A DNA stretch of 5,282 bases from Clostridium sp. SCN 57-10. Its GTDB lineage: Bacteria > Bacillota > Clostridia > Oscillospirales > Butyricicoccaceae. The stretch spans positions 1 to 5,282 of the forward strand of contig MEFT01000119.1 of assembly GCA_001725215.1 (NCBI GenBank), in the 5' to 3' direction. Under the pieces are notes generated by a model. That model searched no databases. It saw only the letters and a program-made list of their open reading frames with translations, and had not been told where the DNA came from. Both the position numbers and the translations under genes were made by a program. Numbering within the stretch: position 1 is the stretch's first letter; each line of letters begins with the position of its first letter. This document shows positions 1-5,261 of this stretch, in pieces.

Positions 1-717
1 GTGCTGCGTGATATGCTGGGGCGGTCGAGCTTTGCCGTTTCGACCAACGAAAACAAGCCGATTCTCACCGGCTCGCTGTTTGAGGTAAGCGAAAATACGC
101 TGACCGTCGTCGCCGTCGACAGCTCCCGCCTCGCCATGCGCCGCGAGCCGTGCAATAACATGCGCGGCGGTGCGTTCAGCTTTGTCGTGCCGGGCGACAC
201 GCTGCGCGAGCTTTCGCGCATTCTGCCCGAAAATGACGAGGAAACCACCATTTTCCCCGACCGCAAGCACGCCATGTTCCGCTTTGAACGCACTGTCGTC
301 ACGACGCGGCTGCTCGAGGGCGAGTTTTTGAATTACAAGAGCGTCATTCCCGATTCGCTGCCCATCAGCCTGAAGGTGAGCACGTCTGACATCATCGACT
401 CGGTCGAGCGTGTGTCGCTCATCATTTCCGAGCGCCTCAAAAACCCCGTGCGCTGTTTGTTTGACGGCGACGCGCTGCGCCTTTCATGCGTGACGGCGCT
501 CGGCCGTTCGTATGACGAGTGCGTCATCCCGTTCTGCCCGGAGCCGGTCGAAATCGGCTTCAACAACCGCTATCTGCTCGATGCGCTCAAGGCATGCCCC
601 GATGACGAATGCCTGCTGCAGATCAAGGCGTCGCTGTCGCCGTGCATTCTGCGCCCGCTGGAGGGCGATGCGTATCTCTATCTGGTGCTCCCCGTGCGCC
701 TTAAGGCGGGGGAATAG
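1..717 (+). CDS. dnaN: DNA polymerase III subunit beta (sliding clamp), 5'-truncated by the window edge
   Basis: This is the ring-shaped clamp that encircles DNA and tethers the replicative polymerase and repair partners. The visible 238 residues cover most of domain II and all of domain III. Domain II marks are AVDSSRLAMR (38-47), equivalent to the clamp's T/V-D-x-x-RLA motif, and LLEGEFLNYKSVIP (104-117), the family's EG-x-F-x-NY-x-x-VIP motif. Domain III shows NNRYLLDAL (188-196) and the C-terminal LPVRL (230-234), which lines the hydrophobic pocket for partner peptides. Four residues (KAGE) follow VRL, slightly more than in E. coli, where the chain ends at MRL. Full clamps are about 370 residues, so about 130-135 N-terminal residues lie before the window. 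The GTG at base 1 is therefore an internal valine codon, not the start. The stop TAG is at 715-717, and yaaA begins three bases later. Identification is firm. Confidence 0.96.
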   Translation: MLRDMLGRSSFAVSTNENKPILTGSLFEVSENTLTVVAVDSSRLAMRREPCNNMRGGAFSFVVPGDTLRELSRILPENDEETTIFPDRKHAMFRFERTVVTTRLLEGEFLNYKSVIPDSLPISLKVSTSDIIDSVERVSLIISERLKNPVRCLFDGDALRLSCVTALGRSYDECVIPFCPEPVEIGFNNRYLLDALKACPDDECLLQIKASLSPCILRPLEGDAYLYLVLPVRLKAGE

Positions 718-720
718 CCG

Positions 721-945
721 ATGACGCATGAAGTTTCCGTAAGACCTCCGTTTATCCGGCTCGACGCGCTGCTGAAGCTGTGCAACCTTGTGCAGTCGGG
801 CGGCGAAGCAAAAACGCTCATTCAGGAAGGGCAGGTGTGCCTAAACGGCGCAATCTGCACCGAGCGCAGCAAGAAAATCAGGGAGGGGGACGTCGTCATA
901 CTGGGCGACGAACTCATCCGGGTCTCGTTCCATGAAGCTGAGTAG
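721..945 (+). CDS. yaaA: S4-domain RNA-binding protein YaaA
   Basis: A 74-residue protein made almost entirely of one S4 RNA-binding fold. The core runs from about residue 11 to 68: F-I-R-L-D-A-LLKL, then VQSGGEAKTLIQEGQVCLNG (24-43), then ERSKKIREGDVV (48-59). The pattern SGGxAK...I..G.V.vNG....R.kKi..GD.V is the standard signature of the YaaA/YbcJ family found between dnaN and recF in Firmicutes. The size matches B. subtilis YaaA (about 71 residues). Its RNA target is not visible from sequence; a link to ribosome assembly or RNA binding is inferred from the fold. A purine-rich stretch AAGGCGGGGG (703-712) inside the dnaN end lies 8 bases before the ATG and supports this start. The last 14 bases overlap recF in another frame, indicating co-translation. 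No sign of transfer or decay. Confidence 0.93.
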   Translation: MTHEVSVRPPFIRLDALLKLCNLVQSGGEAKTLIQEGQVCLNGAICTERSKKIREGDVVILGDELIRVSFHEAE

Positions 946-2044
946 CCTGGAGCTGACCGATTTTCGAACCTACGCACACGCAAGCGTCGTGTTTCCCGAC
1001 GGCGTGAGCATTCTGCACGGCAGCAACGCGCAGGGAAAGACCAACGCGCTGGAGGCGGTTTTTCTGCTTTCCGGCCTGCGCTCGTGGCGTGCGCGCGTCA
1101 AGATGGAGCTGATTTCGTTCGGCGCGGAGCAGGCCATCGTGTGCGGCACGGTGGAAACGCGCGGACGCGCGTTTGACATGAGGCTTGTCATTCCCACTGC
1201 GGGGCGCGAGAGCGTGACCGTCAACGGTGTGAAAAAGCGTACGCGCGGCGCGCTGACAGAAACGCTGCGCTGCGTGCTCTTTTCGCCGGAGGATCTCGCG
1301 CTGGTGCGCGAGGGGGCTGTGGCGCGGCGGCGGTATCTCGACACGGCGCTTTGCCAGCTCCGTCCGCGCTATGCCGAGACGCTGGCCGAGTATAACCGCC
1401 TGCTTGAGCAGAAAAGCCGCCTGCTGAAAACCGAGGAGGGCAAGCGAGCCGGTCTGCTTGCCGTATTGCCCGACTACAACGCGCGCATGGCGCGGCTGGG
1501 GGCTGCTGTGATTGCATTCCGCGCACGCTACTTCGCGCTGCTTGCGCCGGCGTGTGCCGCCGTTTACGGCGAAATCGCGGGTGGACGCGAAACGCTTGCG
1601 CTCTCTTACCACACCGTTTCCTCCGTGCGTGACCCGTTTGACGAGCGCGACACCGAGCTTTCGCTGCTGCGCCACGCCGAGGAGCATTACGCCGCTGAGC
1701 TTGCGAGCTGTCAATGCCTTTCAGGGCCGCATAAGGACGATTTTTCGATACACATCGACGGACGCGAGGCGAAGGCTTATGCCTCTCAAGGGCAGACGCG
1801 ATCGGCCGCGCTGGCTCTTAAGTTCGCCGAGCGCGAAATGTTTTTCCGCGACGGCGGCGAATATCCGCTGCTGCTGCTCGACGACGTGCTGTCCGAGCTG
1901 GACGCGCGCCGTCAGGCCTTTGTGACAGAGCGCGTGGCGGGCGGGCAGACCCTGCTGACCAGCGCGGGCGACGCGGGAGCGCTGTTTGGCGAAAGCGCCG
2001 CGCTTTTTTCCGTGACGCGTGGCGCCATCGAAAGGACGAGATGA
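932..2044 (+). CDS. recF: DNA replication and repair protein RecF
   Basis: RecF is an SMC/ABC-type ATPase which, with RecO and RecR, helps load RecA onto gapped single-stranded DNA and supports restart of stalled forks. The 370-residue length is normal for the family. Visible motifs in order: N-terminal LELTDFRTY (6-14); Walker A GSNAQGKT (30-37, K36 the nucleotide lysine) followed by NALEAV; VLFSPEDLALVREG (115-128) and RRRYLDTAL (132-140), both RecF hallmarks; GPHKDDF (265-271); ABC signature SQGQTRSAALALKFAE (285-300); Walker B LLLLDDVLSELD (313-324), with D317-D318 and the D-loop. All catalytic elements are intact. The ATG at 932 lies inside yaaA. No strong Shine-Dalgarno precedes it and the next in-frame Met is residue 58, beyond Walker A, so this start is secure and probably depends on coupling to yaaA translation. 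The stop TGA (2042-2044) directly abuts the remB ATG. Confidence 0.96.
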   Translation: MKLSSLELTDFRTYAHASVVFPDGVSILHGSNAQGKTNALEAVFLLSGLRSWRARVKMELISFGAEQAIVCGTVETRGRAFDMRLVIPTAGRESVTVNGVKKRTRGALTETLRCVLFSPEDLALVREGAVARRRYLDTALCQLRPRYAETLAEYNRLLEQKSRLLKTEEGKRAGLLAVLPDYNARMARLGAAVIAFRARYFALLAPACAAVYGEIAGGRETLALSYHTVSSVRDPFDERDTELSLLRHAEEHYAAELASCQCLSGPHKDDFSIHIDGREAKAYASQGQTRSAALALKFAEREMFFRDGGEYPLLLLDDVLSELDARRQAFVTERVAGGQTLLTSAGDAGALFGESAALFSVTRGAIERTR

Positions 2045-2317
2045 ATGTTTCTGCATCTGGGGCGCGACATCGCCGTTTCTTATCAATCGATCATCGGGAT
2101 CTTTGATCTCGACAATTCCACGCATTCGGTGCACACACGCCGTCTGCTTGCGCGTGCCGAACGCGAGGGCAGAGTCGTCACCGTGTCCGACGAGCTGCCG
2201 AAAAGCGCCGTCGTGTGCCGGGAGGACGGCCGTGCCGTCGTGTATATTTCGCAAATCTCGCCGCAGACGCTGCTGCGTCGCGTGCAGTCGGGTGGCTTGC
2301 CCGACAACCTGCTTTAA
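2045..2317 (+). CDS. remB: DUF370 protein, RemB-like (extracellular matrix regulator family)
   Basis: A 90-residue member of the DUF370/RemA-RemB family. Hallmarks are MFLHLGRDIAV (1-11), the near-invariant IIGIFDLDN (16-24), LPKSAVV (51-57), VVYISQISPQTLLRRV (65-80). In B. subtilis the gene in this position, yaaB/remB between recF and gyrB, contributes to biofilm matrix gene expression. Its paralogue RemA forms DNA-binding rings that activate matrix and osmoprotectant genes. Here the DNA-binding regulatory role is inferred from the family; the target genes cannot be read from the window. The ATG follows the recF stop with no gap (TGAATG), and AAAGGA (2031-2036) lies 8 bases upstream as a ribosome binding site. 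The C-terminus (SGGLPDNLL) is a little longer than in B. subtilis RemB (about 81 residues). The name RemB rests mostly on gene position; the family call is firmer than the ortholog call. Confidence 0.88.
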   Translation: MFLHLGRDIAVSYQSIIGIFDLDNSTHSVHTRRLLARAEREGRVVTVSDELPKSAVVCREDGRAVVYISQISPQTLLRRVQSGGLPDNLL

Positions 2318-2403
2318 GGCCTCCGAAGGGGATCCAATTTTCCTTTTGCGCCGCCACTTTGCGGCTGAAGCTCAAGTATTCGCGCTTTGCGCCATTTCCG
2401 AAT

Positions 2404-2408
2404 AGGAG
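2404..2408 (+). promoter_or_regulatory. Ribosome binding site of gyrB (fixes the start)
   Basis: AGGAG lies 10 bases before the ATG at 2419. It decides between this start and in-frame upstream extensions: the frame is open back to an ATG at 2215, but that would give a 68-residue leader lying partly inside remB with no resemblance to GyrB. The protein from 2419 begins MSEQLNQAYDENQIQVLEGL, which matches where other GyrB proteins begin. Confidence 0.85.
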
Positions 2409-2418
2409 TTATAACAAT

Positions 2419-4347
2419 ATGTCTGAACAGTTAAACCAAGCTTACGACGAAAACCAGATACAGGTGCTCGAGGGACTGGAAGCGGTGCGCAAGCGCCCGG
2501 GCATGTATATCGCGACGACGTCGTCGCGCGGGCTGCACCATCTGGTCAACGAAATTGTCGATAACGCCATCGACGAGGCGCTCGCCGGCTATTGCGATCA
2601 CATTGAAGTGACCATCGAGCCGGGTGACGTCATCCGCGTGGCCGATAACGGCCGTGGCATTCCGTGCGGCATTCACCCCAAAATGGGCATTTCGACGCTT
2701 GAAGTCGTGTTTACCGTGCTGCATGCGGGCGGCAAGTTCGGCGGCGGCGGCTATAAGGTTGCCGGCGGTCTGCACGGCGTGGGCGCAAGCGTCGTCAACG
2801 CTTTGTCCGAATGGCTGACCGTCAAGGTGTGCAACGAGGGCAGCGTGCATGAAATGGCGTTTGCGCGCGGCAGCGTGACGCAGCCTATGCACGTCACAGG
2901 AACATGCGAGCAGACCGGTTCTGAGATCGTGTTTAAGCCGGACGCCCAGATTTTTGACGAAATCGTGTTTGATTATGACACGCTGCTGCTTCGGCTGCGC
3001 GAGCAGGCCTTTCTCAACGCCGGTCTGCGTATGACGCTGACCGACCGCCGCGAAGCGCAGGAAGACGGTACGTTCCGCCAGGACGTGATGTGCTATGAGG
3101 GCGGCATTCGCGAGTTTGTGCGCCACTTAAACCGCAACAAAACGCCGCTTCACCCCGATGTGGTCTATCTTTCGGGCGCGCAGGGCGACAGCGAGATGGA
3201 AATCGCGCTGCAGTATAACGACAGCTACAACGAGAATATTCTTTCGTTTGCCAACAACATCAACACGGTGGAAGGCGGCATGCACGAAACCGGCTTTAAA
3301 ACGGCGCTGACGCGCGTCATCAACGACTATGCCCGCCGCTACAAACACATCAAGGAGGACGACAAAAACCTTCTGGGCGAGGACGTGCGCGAGGGATTGA
3401 CGGCCGTCATCTCCGTTAAGCTGACCGAGGCGCAGTTTGAGGGGCAGACCAAAACCAAGCTTGGCAACGCGTATATCCGCCCGTTTATCGACGGCGCGGT
3501 ATATGACAAGCTTTCGGCGTTTTTGGAGGAAAATCCCCCTGTTTCCAAAATGATTATGGAAAAATGCCTGACGGCGGCGCGCGCCCGCGAGGCCGCCAAG
3601 CGCGCCCGCGAGGCGACGCGACGCAAAAGCCCGCTTGACGGCGGCAGCCTTCCGGGCAAGCTGGCCGACTGCCAGGAAAAAGACCCCACGCTGACCGAGA
3701 TTTACATCGTCGAGGGAGATTCGGCAGGCGGCTCGGCAAAGCAGGGGCGTGACCGGCGTTTTCAGGCCATTCTGCCCCTTTGGGGCAAGATGCTCAACGT
3801 GGAAAAATCGCGGCTTGACAAGGTGTATGGCAACGAAAAGCTGATGCCGCTTGTCACCGCGTTCGGTGCGGGCATCGGCGACGAATTCGATCTGACCAAG
3901 CTGCGCTACGGAAAAATCATCCTCATGGCCGATGCCGACGTAGACGGCTCGCACATCCGCACGCTGCTGCTTACGTTTTTCTTCCGCTTTATGCGTCCCC
4001 TGATCGAAAACGGAAACGTATTCCTCGCGCAGCCGCCCCTTTATAAAGTGGTGCCGCGCGGCAGAAACGCCACCGAGAATTACGCCTACAACGACCAGCA
4101 GTTTGAGCGCCTGTGCGCCCAGTTTCCGGGCGCCGACGTGCAGCGCTATAAGGGCCTTGGTGAGATGAACCCCGAGCAGCTTTGGGAAACGACGATGGAT
4201 CCCGAGCGCCGCATCATTAAACAGGTGCTCATGGAAGACGCCGTCGCCGCCGACGAAATTTTCACCATTCTCATGGGCGAAAAGGTTGAGCCGCGCCGCG
4301 AATTTATCGAGCGCAATGCGAAAAACGTAGTCAACCTGGATATTTAA
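2419..4347 (+). CDS. gyrB: DNA gyrase subunit B (ATPase/TOPRIM subunit)
   Basis: GyrB pairs with GyrA to form the A2B2 gyrase that introduces negative supercoils using ATP. The 642-residue length fits the Gram-positive type and lacks the roughly 165-residue insert of enterobacteria. GHKL ATPase: E45 (catalytic base) and N49 within NEIVDNAIDEALAG; DNGRGIP (76-82); ATP-lid region LHAGGKFGGGGYKVAGGLHGVG (101-122). Transducer: QTKTKLGN (343-350), with Q343/K345 in the phosphate-sensing loop. TOPRIM: IVEGDSAGGSAKQGRDRR (430-447, E432), DADVDGSH (505-512, D505/D507 metal ligands). C-terminal RYKGLGEMNPEQLWETTMDP (576-595) and REFIERNAKNV complete the core. All catalytic residues are present. By ungapped alignment with remembered E. 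coli GyrB, N139 replaces Arg136, S168 replaces Thr165 and W455 replaces Lys447. GyrB rather than ParE is supported by the origin-proximal context and motif wording. gyrA is not directly downstream. Confidence 0.97.
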   Translation: MSEQLNQAYDENQIQVLEGLEAVRKRPGMYIATTSSRGLHHLVNEIVDNAIDEALAGYCDHIEVTIEPGDVIRVADNGRGIPCGIHPKMGISTLEVVFTVLHAGGKFGGGGYKVAGGLHGVGASVVNALSEWLTVKVCNEGSVHEMAFARGSVTQPMHVTGTCEQTGSEIVFKPDAQIFDEIVFDYDTLLLRLREQAFLNAGLRMTLTDRREAQEDGTFRQDVMCYEGGIREFVRHLNRNKTPLHPDVVYLSGAQGDSEMEIALQYNDSYNENILSFANNINTVEGGMHETGFKTALTRVINDYARRYKHIKEDDKNLLGEDVREGLTAVISVKLTEAQFEGQTKTKLGNAYIRPFIDGAVYDKLSAFLEENPPVSKMIMEKCLTAARAREAAKRAREATRRKSPLDGGSLPGKLADCQEKDPTLTEIYIVEGDSAGGSAKQGRDRRFQAILPLWGKMLNVEKSRLDKVYGNEKLMPLVTAFGAGIGDEFDLTKLRYGKIILMADADVDGSHIRTLLLTFFFRFMRPLIENGNVFLAQPPLYKVVPRGRNATENYAYNDQQFERLCAQFPGADVQRYKGLGEMNPEQLWETTMDPERRIIKQVLMEDAVAADEIFTILMGEKVEPRREFIERNAKNVVNLDI

Positions 4348-4365
4348 ACCCCATCGCGCGTAAGT

Positions 4366-4378
4366 ATGTTTACAACAT
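4366..4378. repeat. Short perfect inverted repeat between gyrB and the pspC pair
   Basis: ATGTT-TAC-AACAT is a 5-base perfect dyad with a 3-base centre, in a locally AT-richer 60-base gap, 29 bases before the first PspC start codon. It could be a small operator or chance. No T-run follows, so it is not a terminator. The symmetry is visible; any function is inference. Confidence 0.3.
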
Positions 4379-4396
4379 CTATTTGACAAAACAAAA

Positions 4397-4403
4397 AGGA
4401 GAG
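4397..4403 (+). promoter_or_regulatory. Ribosome binding site of the first pspC-domain gene
   Basis: AAGGAGAG-type sequence within a purine-rich run. Its GGAG core (4398-4401) ends 6 bases before the ATG at 4408 and 9 before the adjacent in-frame ATG at 4411. Either ATG could be used; the spacing slightly favours the second, which would shorten the protein by one residue. Confidence 0.75.
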
Positions 4404-4407
4404 TTTC

Positions 4408-4593
4408 ATGATGAAAAAGCTTTATCGCAGCAGAAGAGACCGTAAGATCAGCGGTGTGTGCGGCGGCATCGGCGAATATTTCAACATCGATCCTACCATC
4501 ATTCGCCTTGCGTGGGCACTGTTTGCCTTTACGTTTGTCGGCCTCATCGCCTATTTTATCGCGGCGGCCATTATTCCGGAGGAATGCAACTAA
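4408..4593 (+). CDS. PspC-domain membrane protein, minimal single-domain form
   Basis: A 61-residue protein that is essentially one PspC domain. The N-terminal basic stretch KKLYRSRRDRK (3-13) is followed by ISGVCGGIGEYFNIDPT (14-30), the PspC signature around G-V-C-G-G-I-x-E-Y-F, then a hydrophobic segment about residues 32-56 that forms one membrane helix and ends IIPEECN. In the family, PspC proteins are inner-membrane parts of phage-shock or envelope-stress responses; many small Firmicute versions have no assigned partner. No PspA, PspB or LiaF-like gene is visible here, so participation in a Psp pathway is unproven. Three bases separate its stop from the next gene, which encodes a diverged copy of the same domain, so the two are probably co-translated. 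The basic N-terminus is predicted to be cytoplasmic. Confidence 0.88.
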   Translation: MMKKLYRSRRDRKISGVCGGIGEYFNIDPTIIRLAWALFAFTFVGLIAYFIAAAIIPEECN

Positions 4594-4596
4594 GCC

Positions 4597-5115
4597 ATGA
4601 AACGCCGTCTTTACAAAAACGATCAAAACCGGCAGATTGCGGGCGTTTGCTCGGGAATTGCCGAATTTTTCGGCATGCCCGCATGGCTTGTGCGTGTCAT
4701 TTGGCTCCTGCTTGCGCTCAACTACGGCATAGGAGTGTGGGCTTATATCATCTGCGCCATTGTAATGCCGAGCAAGGCGCAGGTGATGGCCGAGCAGGCA
4801 CGCGAGGAAAACCGCGGCTTTGGCGCGCCCAAATCGCCCTTTGAGGGCGAGGGGTTTGACACCACGGACGCGACCGACGTTGACACGCACCCCGCGGACG
4901 AGCCGCGCGTCTATGACATGCCGCCCAAGAAAGAGCGGGAATACGAGCCTGTGCGTGATCCCTTTGCCGGTATGGACAGGCCCCCGAAGCAGGAGGATCC
5001 ATTTGCCGACGTCGGCCGAGATGACCCGTTTTCCTCCTCACCCAAAAACGGTGTTTACGACGAGGCAGAGTTTTACCGCCAGAGCCGTAAGACGAAGGAC
5101 GAGGATTTTAAGTAG
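4597..5115 (+). CDS. PspC-domain membrane protein with a long charged, DPF-repeat C-terminal tail
   Basis: A 172-residue protein. Residues 1-59 are a PspC domain: KRRLYKNDQNRQIAGVCSGIAEFFG (2-26), then one hydrophobic helix about 30-57 (WLVRVIWLLLAL...AYIICAIVMP). It aligns almost without gaps with the preceding protein, sharing L5, Y6, R12, G16-V17-C18, G20-I21, E23, F25, R33 and W36, so the two look like tandem duplicates. Residues 60-172 form a hydrophilic, proline- and acid-rich tail of low complexity, likely disordered. It has three DPF motifs (121-123, 134-136, 143-145), a related SPF (80-82), and a basic-acidic end (SRKTKDEDFK). The tail's role is unknown; I do not recognise it as a catalytic domain. 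GGAGGAA (4578-4584) in the end of the upstream gene is 12 bases from the ATG, longer than ideal, so coupling across the 3-base gap is likely. Confidence 0.86.
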   Translation: MKRRLYKNDQNRQIAGVCSGIAEFFGMPAWLVRVIWLLLALNYGIGVWAYIICAIVMPSKAQVMAEQAREENRGFGAPKSPFEGEGFDTTDATDVDTHPADEPRVYDMPPKKEREYEPVRDPFAGMDRPPKQEDPFADVGRDDPFSSSPKNGVYDEAEFYRQSRKTKDEDFK

Positions 5116-5147
5116 GGCTGGTTGACGGTTGCTGCGCGTGAGGTGAA

Positions 5148-5183
5148 CGAAGTTTACGCACTCCGTGCGGGGTAGACGCTTCG
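5148..5183. repeat. Imperfect stem-loop I of the downstream structured region
   Basis: Paired segments: 5148-5152 (CGAAG) with 5179-5183 (CTTCG); 5153-5157 (TTTAC) with 5172-5176 (GTAGA, one G-U pair); 5158-5161 (GCAC) with 5165-5168 (GTGC) around a TCC loop. Bulges are CG (5177-5178) and GGG (5169-5171). About 14 pairs in total. No T-run follows, so it is not a classical terminator. Confidence 0.5.
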
Positions 5184-5189
5184 CTTAGA

Positions 5190-5215
5190 GTTACTTTTTC
5201 TCGCGAAAAAGTAAC
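5190..5215. repeat. Perfect 11-bp inverted repeat (stem-loop II)
   Basis: GTTACTTTTTC (5190-5200) is the exact reverse complement of GAAAAAGTAAC (5205-5215), separated by TCGC. The right arm is followed by CAAAACACG rather than T residues, and the left arm is preceded by TTAGA, so neither strand offers the T-tract of an intrinsic terminator. Similar TTACTTTTT...AAAAAGTAACCAAAA palindromes are, to my memory, dispersed intergenic repeats in several bacterial genomes; that part is recollection, not shown here. Confidence 0.75.
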
Positions 5216-5224
5216 CAAAACACG

Positions 5225-5261
5225 CCGCCGCAGGGTGGGCTACCGCAAACCAGTGCGGCGG
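5225..5261. repeat. GC-rich stem-loop III
   Basis: CCGCCGCA (5225-5232) is the exact reverse complement of TGCGGCGG (5254-5261), with a 21-base loop (5233-5253). The loop itself contains short complementary GGT/ACC pieces. It lies 9 bases after stem-loop II. A purine-rich stretch (GAAAGACAGGAAGATG) follows to the window edge, with no T-run. Confidence 0.6.

Noticed and set aside
1..3. GTG at the first base as the start of dnaN
   Set aside because: The protein from here lacks domain I and the beginning of domain II of the clamp, so the codon is internal and the gene is cut by the window edge.
2350..2365. Hairpin GCCGC-CACTTT-GCGGC as a terminator between remB and gyrB
   Set aside because: The stem has only 5 pairs, and GCTGAAGCTC rather than a T-run follows it. 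It is within what chance gives in GC-rich DNA.
2410..2415. TATAAC as a -10 box for gyrB
   Set aside because: It lies between the ribosome binding site and the start codon, so it cannot serve a transcript that includes that site. No suitable -35 is visible either.
2215..2418. Possible 68-residue N-terminal extension of GyrB
   Set aside because: The frame is open, but it overlaps remB, reads as low-quality sequence unlike any GyrB, and a good AGGAG site precedes the ATG at 2419 where family members start.
4383..4388. Perfect TTGACA -35 box upstream of the first PspC gene
   Set aside because: A matching -10 at 17 bases would fall on 4406-4411, over the start codon, and transcription would begin inside the gene. 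The sequence there (TCATGA) does not resemble a -10 box.
3127..4890. Long minus-strand open frame of 587 codons opposite gyrB and the PspC genes
   Set aside because: It is antisense to well-conserved coding sequence, spans several genes, and its translation has no recognisable domain. Such shadows are common in GC-rich genes.
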